Positions 1-6,709 of a DNA stretch of 29,118 nt are shown in pieces. A program made the position numbers and the translations under genes. The notes below the pieces were generated by a model. The model was given only the letters and a program-made list of their open reading frames with translations, had not been told where the DNA came from and did no database searches. Each line of letters opens with the position of its first letter. Position 1 is the stretch's first letter. Source of the stretch: CALARM01 sp964431735 (GTDB taxonomy: Bacteria; Vulcanimicrobiota; SpSt-956; JAKJGF01). The DNA is taken from contig CAYSLJ010000096.1 of NCBI GenBank assembly GCA_964431735.1, positions 1-29,118 of the forward strand, written 5' to 3'.

Positions 1-5
1 TGGGT

Positions 6-51
6 GGTACACTTTTATTTGCCACTTCCGGTACATTTTATCATGCCATTT
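6..51. repeat. Two short direct repeats, possible insertion-sequence end
   Basis: Two imperfect 22-base direct repeats begin with GGTACA and end with GCCA plus a T-rich tail, at 6-27 and 30-51, a period of 24 bases. Closely spaced internal repeats of this kind are found at the ends of IS21-family elements, but no transposase is present in the window. I infer an element end that continues to the left of the window. It could equally be a chance regulatory repeat. Confidence 0.25.
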
Positions 52-95
52 ACAGCTATAAAAGATTTTTCATTGGAATTAGATATTATTTATCA

Positions 96-120
96 CAGAA
101 CTATATTTTTTATAGTTCTG
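96..120. terminator. Perfect 10-bp hairpin, possible terminator
   Basis: CAGAACTATA at 96-105 and its exact reverse complement at 111-120 are separated by a five-T loop. The stem is AT-rich and has no clear T-tail on either side, so termination is only a guess. The rest of the gene-free 1-474 stretch is AT-rich, with one short minus-strand reading frame at 256-336 and no recognised gene. Confidence 0.3.
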
Positions 121-255
121 AAATATGATTTATACATACATTATGTAACATTTAGTTTCTGAATTTTTCACAAAATCTCTAAAAATACAGCATAATAAAG
201 TGGTCATATAAAAACCTTGTACCGTAATGGATTCAGACCTTAACGTGGAAAAATG

Positions 256-336
256 TCAGAATGCTCCCGGTACCCCTTTAAGAACACCTATGAAAATGAC
301 CGCTTCTTCAGTAAATTTGTTTTCTATTTCCTGCAT
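256..336 (-). pseudogene. Short reading frame with a strong ribosome site, possible truncated gene start
   Basis: On the minus strand an AGGAGGAAAT ribosome-binding site (341-350) precedes an ATG at 336, opening a 26-codon frame that stops at 256-258. The peptide begins MQEIENKFTEEAVIFIGVLK. A site this good before such a short frame suggests the 5' end of a gene that lost the rest by frameshift or rearrangement; a genuine small peptide is the alternative. I do not recognise a family. An overlapping plus-strand frame (253-513) has no ribosome site and runs into a repeat, so I do not call it. Confidence 0.2.
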
Positions 337-474
337 AATTTATTTCCTCCTATGAATTATGAAATACTATCTTACAAAAAGAACAGAAATATCTTCGGAT
401 GTGGTAAGTGGTGGGAACAACAACCATTGAACTATCTCTCGCGTGAAATCTTTCATATTATAATTCCTATATTA

Positions 475-603
475 TTTAGTATTGCAAGAAAAATAACTCT
501 GGCAAATGTTTAGAACAATTAGTATCCTCGCGTCACGCGTTACGCGTTACGCGTCACGATATAAACTGTAACTATGATGTAGTTATTTCCAGGCAGATCC
601 TTA
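475..603. repeat. Palindromic repeat, arm type A, copy 1
   Basis: The core at 531-558 is four tandem heptamers: CGTCACG, CGTTACG, CGTTACG, CGTCACG. It is flanked by arms that resemble those of the copies at 17691-17820 and 20631-20749, including an AAAATAAC-type left arm and a GTTATTTC right arm that are roughly inverted. The whole unit can fold into a long hairpin. It lies just upstream of the glpA promoter. Confidence 0.75.
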
Positions 604-666
604 GTATATCTTAAATGAAAAAAATCTTCAGGTCAATAAAAATATCGTCAAAAATATTTTTGTCTG

Positions 667-675
667 TGATATAAT
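667..675 (+). promoter_or_regulatory. Extended -10 promoter of glpA
   Basis: TGATATAAT is a perfect extended -10 element (TGn plus TATAAT). The same nine bases occur at 16153-16161 and 23488-23496, also ahead of genes. No good -35 is visible, as expected for an extended -10 promoter. Transcription would begin near 682 and give a leader of roughly 34 bases to the ATG at 716. Confidence 0.45.
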
Positions 676-715
676 AACTTTACGATTCAATATTATGAAA
701 AGAGAGATTTTGTTT

Positions 716-2212
716 ATGTCAGATAAATACCAGGTTATTGTCATAGGTGGTGGAGCCACAGGAACGGGAATACTTCGTGATCTTGCTTTAAGGGGTATTT
801 CCTCTATATTACTGGAACAGAACGATTTTGCCACAGGTACAAGCGGCCGGTTTCACGGCCTTCTTCACAGCGGCGCCCGCTATGCAGTAAAAGATCTACA
901 CTCTGCAGAAGAATGTATAAGAGAAAATAAAATATTGAAAGAAATAGCCTCCGATTGTATTGAAGATACAGGCGGTATTTTTATTGCTACTAAAAAAGAC
1001 GATACTGCCTATATTGATAAATGGCTCAAAGGATGTGCTTCTTCAAAGATTCCAGTAACTGAAATGTCAGTAACGGAATTACTTGAAGAAGTGCCATGTC
1101 TTACCCCTGATATAACTGCAGCGTATCGTGTGCCTGATGCGGCCGTAGACGGTTTTACTCTTGCTGCATCAAATGTTCTTTCTGCCGTAAAAGCCGGTGC
1201 AGTGGTGAAAACTTACAGTGAAGTCAAAGGCTTTAAGATAGAGAATAATATTTTGAAAGGAGTTTTTATTAGAGATAAACACAGAGGAACAGAAGAATAT
1301 ATAGAAGCCGACATTGTCATAAATGCGACAGGTCCCTGGACAGGTGCAGTGTCATCACTTGCAGGACAGCATATAAATGTTTCTCCCGATAAAGGGGTTC
1401 TCGTTATATTCAACCATCGTATTGCAGGTTATGTTTTAAACAGACTCCGCCCTCCGGGGGACGGTGATATATTTGTTCCTCACGGCAGTGTAACGGTGTA
1501 CGGTACAACATCAAAGCCGACTGAAAAACCGGATGATATTGAAGCTACAAAAGAAGAAGTTTTAGACCTTATTAAAGAAAGTGAAGATTTTATACCCGGT
1601 CTTATGGATATGCGGTTTATCCGTGCTTTTGCAGGTGTAAGACCTCTTTACCAGGGAGAAGGAGATGCTTCGGGAAGAGAAGCTACAAGGGATTTTACCC
1701 TTATTGATCATGAAGAAAAAGGACTTGAAGGATTTATATCTGTCGTGGGAGGAAAACTTACTACATACCGTCTTATGGCAAAAGCTACAGTAGATGTAAT
1801 AGCAAAAAAACTGGGTGTAGATAAACCATGTACTACAGATAAAGAAAAACTTACAGCTCCTTTCCCCTGGAAGAGAATGCCTGTAGAAGAGCCGCTCTGT
1901 CAGTGTGAAAGGGTTACAAAGGAAATGCTTGATAAAGCGGTAGAAGGGAAAGAGAATTTTTCCCTGAGCGATGTTAGGAGACTGACGAGGCTTGCCATGG
2001 GGCCATGTCAGGGTACGTTCTGTACCTTCAGAGCTACCGGATATTATCATGAAACAAAGAAACTGGATATAAATAAAGCTAACAAGTTGTTAAAAGATCA
2101 TATACAGGAAAGATGGAAAGGTGCAAGACCTGTTCTCTGGGGCTGGCAGGCACAGGAAACAGAGCTTATGAGAGGTATATACCTGGGACTTTTAAATCTC
2201 GAAAGACTTTAA
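716..2212 (+). CDS. glpA: Anaerobic-type glycerol-3-phosphate dehydrogenase, subunit A
   Basis: An FAD-dependent enzyme that oxidises sn-glycerol 3-phosphate to dihydroxyacetone phosphate. The N-terminus has the dinucleotide-binding motif GGGATGTG (residues 11-18), followed by the DAO fold. Near the C-terminus, C395 and C397 pair with C431 and C436 to form the BFD-type [2Fe-2S] domain that marks GlpA rather than aerobic GlpD. At 498 residues it is somewhat shorter than E. coli GlpA (about 540). I chose ATG 716 over the in-frame ATG 695 because GAAAAGAGAG sits about nine bases before 716 and the motif then starts at the usual distance from the N-terminus. glpB and glpC are absent from the window: the next gene is an antitoxin remnant. 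The electron acceptor is therefore unclear. Confidence 0.93.
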   Translation: MSDKYQVIVIGGGATGTGILRDLALRGISSILLEQNDFATGTSGRFHGLLHSGARYAVKDLHSAEECIRENKILKEIASDCIEDTGGIFIATKKDDTAYIDKWLKGCASSKIPVTEMSVTELLEEVPCLTPDITAAYRVPDAAVDGFTLAASNVLSAVKAGAVVKTYSEVKGFKIENNILKGVFIRDKHRGTEEYIEADIVINATGPWTGAVSSLAGQHINVSPDKGVLVIFNHRIAGYVLNRLRPPGDGDIFVPHGSVTVYGTTSKPTEKPDDIEATKEEVLDLIKESEDFIPGLMDMRFIRAFAGVRPLYQGEGDASGREATRDFTLIDHEEKGLEGFISVVGGKLTTYRLMAKATVDVIAKKLGVDKPCTTDKEKLTAPFPWKRMPVEEPLCQCERVTKEMLDKAVEGKENFSLSDVRRLTRLAMGPCQGTFCTFRATGYYHETKKLDINKANKLLKDHIQERWKGARPVLWGWQAQETELMRGIYLGLLNLERL

Positions 2213-2245
2213 TTTTATAAAATATTTTATATGGAGATGATATTT

Positions 2246-2294
2246 ATGTACATACCGGCAGGGGAATTTAAAGCAAAATGTTTGAGTCTTATGG
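2246..2294 (+). pseudogene. 5' fragment of a Phd/YefM-type antitoxin gene
   Basis: A GGAGATGA ribosome site at 2233-2240 precedes an ATG whose product begins MYIPAGEFKAKCLSLM. The IPAGEFKAKCL stretch is the typical opening of Phd/YefM antitoxins, which repress their own operon and neutralise a partner toxin. The frame then runs into the right end of the TnpB element at 2295. Joining 2294 to 3812 restores the expected LMD at the right place and continues in frame with KFFEMYK before a stop. No toxin gene remains. Family recognition is firm for so short a stretch; the join is inference. Confidence 0.65.
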
Positions 2295-2450
2295 GTGACT
2301 GCTCCCACCGCTAAATCCTAACGGATTATAGCGGGGGCTTCTAGAGCTTCCATGCTCAGGGACTCCAAGCCCGAGTCCTTTATATATATAGCTGAATTAT
2401 AGTCTCTTGGAATTATTAGACCACAAACAGGACATATATGTGTCCTCATA
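2295..2450 (-). ncRNA. Probable omega RNA (reRNA) at the tnpB 3' end
   Basis: TnpB nucleases use a guide RNA that overlaps the end of their own gene and the right end of the element. Here the tnpB stop codon (2318-2320) falls within the right-end hairpin at 2304-2337, the expected arrangement. The guide would be the sequence just outside 2295, namely the reverse complement of the antitoxin 5' fragment. The 5' boundary given is a rough guess; the position at the element end is what the sequence supports. Confidence 0.45.
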
Positions 2451-3670
2451 GACAGACTTTTCTTTACTACATTTCCACAGCCAGAACATATCTGGCTTGT
2501 ATATTTTGGGTCTATTGCTATTACTGTTTTACCTGATATTAGAGCTTTATATTTCAGTATATCAAAGAACTTTCCCCACGAAACATCAGAAATTGATTTA
2601 TTTAATCCGGCTTTAGCACCTGCATTATTAGGAAGATATTTTCCTCCTTCATCCTGTTTTGCTTTCGGCCTTCTTTTCATGCCCTGAATATTAAGGTCTT
2701 CATGAACTATTACATCAAAATCACAAAGTAATCTATTGGCCTGTTTATGAAGAAAATCTTCTCTCTGACATTTTACCTTAAAGTGAGCTTTCTGCAGAGA
2801 TTTCAGTATCTTATACCACTTCTTTGTCCTTTTTTGAGTATTTGAAAACCTTCTCTGAAGCTTCTTTAATCTCTTCTCACTTTTACGCAGATACCGGGGA
2901 ACTTCTATGTGAGACCCGTCTGAGCCATAATAGAAGTCTATAAGCCCTACATCAATTCCGATAGATTTTGATAAGTCCTGTTCAGGCTCTATATGAGTAT
3001 GTTTTATCTCAAAAGAGAAACAGGCAAACCACTTACCTCCATCTTTCTCTATTGTCAGGGTTTTCAGTGTGGCTTCTTTCGGTATGGCTCTATGATAGAC
3101 TATTTTTATTTCTCCTATTTTGGATACTGTTATTTTGTTTCCTTCTGGATGAACTTTATACTGAGGATATGTTATTGAACTATATTCTCCACGTTTTTTA
3201 TATTTTGGATATCCTTTACCTTCATTAAAGAAACCATCGTAAGCATCATCCAGCCTCTTTAAAGTATTCTGTAATACCTGGGAATGAACACCTTTATACC
3301 AGGGACGATCCTTCTTTAAATTCGGAAGATTATCAGCCTGACTGTAATAATCTACTTTTACCGGCACATTACACCAGATACAAGTAAAATGAATACCGAA
3401 TACACCCTCTAATGTTGTAAGAAGGTTTAATCCTGTTAATTCTTTTTCTTTACTATAGAAAAACTGTCCCATAGGAGAAGAAAAGATAAATTTCCTCTTA
3501 TCAGGATTTATGACTTTTTCTATATCTTTTGCATATTTCCATACCTGATGAGAAGTAATACGTTCAGTAAGTGAACGGTTATAGAGATGACGGCACATAC
3601 TGAAGGTATTTTCTAATTTACTTTCCTGGGATTTAGTTGGATATATACGGTATTTATATGTGCTTTTCAT
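2318..3670 (-). CDS. tnpB: TnpB RNA-guided nuclease, with an unusual N-terminal insertion
   Basis: A 450-residue TnpB, the transposon-encoded ancestor of Cas12. The RuvC residues look intact: D240 in GIDVGL, E324 in VHEDLN and D423 in PRDYNSA. The zinc finger is complete (C395, C398, C413, C416). Most TnpBs are 370-400 residues; here about 65 extra residues (roughly 38-105) lie between the opening helix and the conserved YYSQADNLPNLKK/PWYKGVHSQVLQ region. GAGGAGAAG before ATG 3670 supports the start. The C-terminus is short and ends inside the right-end hairpin. It is likely a working RNA-guided endonuclease that keeps the element in place, assuming the insertion is tolerated. Confidence 0.93.
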   Translation of the reverse strand: MKSTYKYRIYPTKSQESKLENTFSMCRHLYNRSLTERITSHQVWKYAKDIEKVINPDKRKFIFSSPMGQFFYSKEKELTGLNLLTTLEGVFGIHFTCIWCNVPVKVDYYSQADNLPNLKKDRPWYKGVHSQVLQNTLKRLDDAYDGFFNEGKGYPKYKKRGEYSSITYPQYKVHPEGNKITVSKIGEIKIVYHRAIPKEATLKTLTIEKDGGKWFACFSFEIKHTHIEPEQDLSKSIGIDVGLIDFYYGSDGSHIEVPRYLRKSEKRLKKLQRRFSNTQKRTKKWYKILKSLQKAHFKVKCQREDFLHKQANRLLCDFDVIVHEDLNIQGMKRRPKAKQDEGGKYLPNNAGAKAGLNKSISDVSWGKFFDILKYKALISGKTVIAIDPKYTSQICSGCGNVVKKSLSMRTHICPVCGLIIPRDYNSAIYIKDSGLESLSMEALEAPAIIR

Positions 3671-3811
3671 ACTTATCTTCTCCTCTATATATTATACCAG
3701 AAAAGAGCTTGTATTTATAGCTTTGAACATAATCCAGGATACACGACGCAACTCCGCATTCATCTCCCTCTATAGCTGAAGGCTTAGAGGAAGTATTCTG
3801 CGGTCTTTATG

Positions 3812-3887
3812 ATAAATTTTTTGAAATGTATAAATGAAAATAATTACCGGCAGAAAAAAATTTGCCGGTTTTATACATTATAGTTAG
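3812..3887 (+). pseudogene. 3' fragment of the interrupted antitoxin gene
   Basis: Joined to 2294, this side continues the antitoxin frame as DKFFEMYK and then stops at 3835-3837. One base out of frame, 3837-3875 encodes KIITGRKKFAGFI, which resembles the conserved IITKRGKPVAKL strand-turn of Phd antitoxins at about the right distance. I read this as a decayed gene with one frameshift in addition to the TnpB insertion. The match is short and could be coincidence. A hairpin (3846-3869) lies in the same bases. Confidence 0.35.
3846..3869. terminator. Hairpin, possible terminator
   Basis: ACCGGCA at 3846-3852 is matched exactly by TGCCGGT at 3863-3869 around an A-rich loop, followed by TTTTAT on the plus strand. 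A similar hairpin with the same ACCGGCA arm occurs at 10108-10126. It could end transcription arriving from glpA. Confidence 0.35.
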
Positions 3888-3981
3888 TTTCATAACTTAT
3901 TAGAATTTAAATGTTTCGTGACGCGTAACGCGTAATGCGTGACGAGAAAATTACATCTAAATTGTTACGAAATACACTATA
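3879..3981. repeat. Palindromic repeat, arm type D, copy 1
   Basis: The core at 3917-3944 is CGTGACG, CGTAACG, CGTAATG, CGTGACG, the same four-heptamer design read on the other strand. The arms start with TATAGTTAGTTTCATAAC and end with GTTACGAAATACACTATA, an imperfect inverted pair. A second full copy in the opposite orientation lies at 20328-20430, and the left arm recurs at 16171. It sits just past the 3' end of the PLD-like gene. Confidence 0.75.
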
Positions 3982-3992
3982 AATATTCCTCA

Positions 3993-6272
3993 TTAATACA
4001 AAGCATTATACACTATTCCAGTGCTTCTTCTGAGTAATTTCATATCTTCTTCACTATAAAATTTCCTCAATGCAAGAAGTTTCGCATATCCATCATGAAA
4101 TCCTTCCTTTTTCAACCGTTCTACCTCTTCTTTTATTTCATCTTTTTCATTTACTATATCTTTAACTCTGTTTCCAAGAGATTTTTCATATTTATCAATA
4201 TTTTTCACAGTCTTTTTGAGGACTTCTCTATGACATTCTTCTTCGGTTTTTACGACAGGCCCTTCAGAACCTGTTCCCCACAGGTTTATCTTAAGACTTT
4301 CTTTTCCCCAGAGATCAATGAAATTCTTCTTATATTCTTCTCTTTTTCCAGTGCTTTCTTCTGATTGGGGATCAATAAATGCCATAACAGATGTTTCCTG
4401 ATCTTCCCTGAGAGATTTTTCTTTAAGATCTGCACTCCCCGTAAGTATAACTTTATCGGTTACAATCATATTCGAAGAAAGTTTCCTGTCATGGTTCGGA
4501 TCTGTTTCATCTAAAAGTGCCCATTTTACAGGTATGTGAACATCTTCCAGAGCGAGAAAACTTTCTATATTATCTTTCTGAGATGGTTCAAGTAGAATTT
4601 TTATATCCAGTTTTTTCTTCTCTTTTTCCATTTCTTTTTTCTTATTTATTATCAGTCCTGCAATCTTACTGTTCATACAGAAAGAAGGGATATAGAGAAA
4701 TTCTTCTGCACTTTCTATGGCATAAGCCAGAAATGCCTGAAGTTCTTCACTGTTAGTTCCAACTGATACGATATGACTGCCTGAGTCTTTTCCATCAGGT
4801 GGTTTTATATCAGAAAGATGTTTTATATTATTTTTAGAATTTATTTTCTTAAAATATTTTTCCAGTTTTTCAATAAATATTTTTTTGCCTTTATCTGTAA
4901 GGCCTGCATAAAGTTTATTATTTTCATTGATGAGATGTGCTGTAAATGGTGAGTCTGCCCCATAGAGGTTAATATTGTTTAAATCCACATCTTTAAAAGT
5001 TCCATATTCTTCCGGTTTTATGCCGGATTTTTCACATTCTTCCATAAATCTTTTTGCTTTATCCAGAGGATTTGTAGCTTCTTTTATATACTTCTGGCTT
5101 TCCTGTGGGAGGAGCAATATAAGAAAAGTCATGAAATCGCAACCATTCATTACATGAGTAGATTTCACGTAATCATCTTCTTCATCCATTATATAATCTT
5201 CTTTTAACAGATTGAAATCATCACCGTAGATTTCTTCAATTGTTTTCCCTTTAGAATCTTCTACGTTTTTTTTGAAGTCTTCAACAAGAGTTTTCGCTGC
5301 AGGCCCTTCTATTAACATAGCATAACCGGCATGTTCTCCTGAGTCTTTATCGCAGTCTATTCCTCCTGCAAGGACTTTATCCCCTACCCTGAGAAGTTCT
5401 TTATGCATGGTATCTTTCAGATTATCTTTTTTTGTCACACATATACCGAAATTACCTTTATCCAGTTCCTGCTGAAAAGACATAAGAGTTTCCAGACAGT
5501 TATAATATTCTGTAATATCTATGTATTTGAGATATTTGATATTTTTTATACCTGCTCCCGGATCTATTATAATTCTTACTTTATGACCTTTCTTTACGGC
5601 ACTTTTTACTTTATTATATATTTCAGGATCTTTTAAGAACTGATATTGAAGATCTATTTCTATTTTAGGGGGAGCCTCTTTTACATCGAGCATTCTGCTG
5701 ACTTCCTGCCATATTTCACTGCCTTCAAGGGTTATAATATTATTCCCTTTAATTTTTATGGGACTTTCGCTTTTTTTAAGTTCCTCACAGGTTTTCCCTA
5801 TTTTATCAAGTTCTTCGGGAGTGATGGAAAAATCCACTGTCTTAAAATATGTGATAATTTCATCAGGCGGGGTTATAGATGTTTTAATCTTTTCCAGTAT
5901 GAGGCTTTTTAATTCACTTTTGATTTTCTTTATTTGATTTTTTATATATCTTATTCCTCCATGTATTTCCTGAAGTTCTTTTTTCCCTATATGGACAGAG
6001 TTCCATTTATGAACCGGCTTATGGAAAAACTCAAATGTTCTCAACTGGCATTCCCTCTCTTGAAGTTCCATCTGTTTTTCTCTTATCAGCCAGTCTATAT
6101 CGGAAGGATTGTTAATTTCTCCGGTGGACATATCCTTTTTTTCTACTTCTTTTCCATGCAGGATTTCAGATGAAATGTTTACCCTGTCCTTTACGATAAA
6201 ATCTTCCTCATTATTTTTTTTTGCTCTGGATAAATTTTGTTTCTGTCTGTTGTTAGAAACTGTGCCTATCAT
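3993..6272 (-). CDS. PLD-superfamily protein with degraded catalytic motifs
   Basis: A 759-residue paralogue of the protein at 13781-16027, clearly alignable along its length. An N-terminal third rich in charged helices (about 60-130, probably coiled coil) precedes two phospholipase-D-like halves. Where HxKx4D is expected, the first half has H290-K-E292 with G297 in place of D, and the second has S599-S-N601 with only D606 kept. Catalysis by the usual histidine nucleophile is therefore unlikely. The C-terminus shares the conserved GFHDGYAKLLAL block with its paralogue. No signal peptide or membrane span is visible. AAGGAGGT lies just before ATG 6272, and a Pho-box-like site is 65 bases upstream. 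It may be a non-catalytic partner, regulator or decoy of the other copy; that role is inference. Confidence 0.75.
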   Translation of the reverse strand: MIGTVSNNRQKQNLSRAKKNNEEDFIVKDRVNISSEILHGKEVEKKDMSTGEINNPSDIDWLIREKQMELQERECQLRTFEFFHKPVHKWNSVHIGKKELQEIHGGIRYIKNQIKKIKSELKSLILEKIKTSITPPDEIITYFKTVDFSITPEELDKIGKTCEELKKSESPIKIKGNNIITLEGSEIWQEVSRMLDVKEAPPKIEIDLQYQFLKDPEIYNKVKSAVKKGHKVRIIIDPGAGIKNIKYLKYIDITEYYNCLETLMSFQQELDKGNFGICVTKKDNLKDTMHKELLRVGDKVLAGGIDCDKDSGEHAGYAMLIEGPAAKTLVEDFKKNVEDSKGKTIEEIYGDDFNLLKEDYIMDEEDDYVKSTHVMNGCDFMTFLILLLPQESQKYIKEATNPLDKAKRFMEECEKSGIKPEEYGTFKDVDLNNINLYGADSPFTAHLINENNKLYAGLTDKGKKIFIEKLEKYFKKINSKNNIKHLSDIKPPDGKDSGSHIVSVGTNSEELQAFLAYAIESAEEFLYIPSFCMNSKIAGLIINKKKEMEKEKKKLDIKILLEPSQKDNIESFLALEDVHIPVKWALLDETDPNHDRKLSSNMIVTDKVILTGSADLKEKSLREDQETSVMAFIDPQSEESTGKREEYKKNFIDLWGKESLKINLWGTGSEGPVVKTEEECHREVLKKTVKNIDKYEKSLGNRVKDIVNEKDEIKEEVERLKKEGFHDGYAKLLALRKFYSEEDMKLLRRSTGIVYNALY

Positions 6273-6336
6273 TTTATATTACCTCCTTAATATTTTTATT
6301 CTATTTATAAATTATCATAGGCAGGTAAAACCTGGA

Positions 6337-6355
6337 GGTAACAGATGGGTAACAG
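6337..6355 (-). promoter_or_regulatory. Pho-box-like operator before the degenerate PLD gene
   Basis: Read on the minus strand this is CTGTTAC, four bases, CTGTTAC, an exact 11-bp direct repeat. The PhoB box of enterobacteria is two CTGTCAT-like heptamers with the same 4-base gap. A possible -10 (TATGAT) follows about 19 bases later, so the site covers or abuts the -35 position, as expected for activation by a PhoB/OmpR-type regulator. The identical arrangement occurs at 16096-16114. Confidence 0.55.
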
Positions 6356-6560
6356 ATTATATATTTTTTTTATTTACATAATATTGAAACAGAGTTTGTT
6401 ATTGCCGAATCAGACAGAACAGATAATGAATAATGATTTATCTTGAGTTGGTGTTTTTTACCATTTTTTATAAATAAACTATATGTCAAGAAGGATTTAG
6501 TATATATTTTGTTGAAAATAACTATATAAACACTGGAATTTATAAAACTATAATAAAAGG

Positions 6561-6614
6561 GAAGGACCACCCGCGTAGCATCACCCTTCAAAGCCGATGC
6601 ACGGAGTGGCCTTC
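6561..6614. other. GC-rich imperfect hairpin upstream of the helicase gene
   Basis: GAAGGACCACCCGCGTAGCA onwards (6561-6582) pairs with 6596-6614, which ends GTGGCCTTC, leaving a 13-base loop. It is strikingly GC-rich for the 437-base gap 6273-6709 and lies about 95 bases before the helicase ATG. It might be a leader structure, a small RNA, or the hairpin of a lost mobile element. I see no T-tail and no known RNA family. The rest of the gap is AT-rich and holds only the operator at 6337. Confidence 0.4.
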
Positions 6615-6709
6615 TCTGAATATTCTGATTTATTTCCTATTTTAGAAATAAATTATATCATATATGGCAAGATGTGAGGAGATTCTATTTTTTATAAGGA
6701 GATAAAAAA

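Larger units (their letters stand above)
2295..3811 (-). mobile_element. Standalone TnpB element (IS605/IS1341-like), inserted in an antitoxin gene
   Basis: About 1.5 kb, with tnpB on the minus strand and no TnpA transposase. The right end (plus-strand 2304-2337) holds a strong interrupted hairpin with an AATCC/GGATT top. The left end (3764-3793) holds a smaller hairpin with CTCCCTCTA facing TAGAGGAAG. Subterminal hairpins and lack of a target duplication fit the IS200/IS605 group. Read on the element's own strand, the left flank is TTTAT, which I propose as the target and hence the motif TnpB would need. The boundaries are inferred from rejoining the antitoxin reading frame and may be off by one or two bases. 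Without TnpA it would need help in trans to move. Confidence 0.7.

Noticed and set aside
253..513. An 86-codon plus-strand frame
   Set aside because: It has no ribosome site, ends in a palindromic repeat, and lies over a minus-strand frame with a better start. The composition is not protein-like.
531..558. Tandem CGTYACG heptamers as a CRISPR array
   Set aside because: Units are seven bases with no spacers, and no cas genes are present.
1562..2050. A 162-codon minus-strand frame inside glpA
   Set aside because: It is a shadow of a clear, conserved gene on the other strand.
3993..6272. A cardiolipin synthase or other active PLD enzyme
   Set aside because: Neither catalytic motif keeps both its histidine and its lysine, so an enzyme name would mislead.
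6370..6591. A 73-codon minus-strand frame
   Set aside because: It crosses the GC-rich hairpin and AT-rich spacer, has no ribosome site and no recognisable protein features.
6561..6614. A tRNA gene
   Set aside because: The fold is a single stem-loop without a cloverleaf, a T-loop motif or a CCA end.
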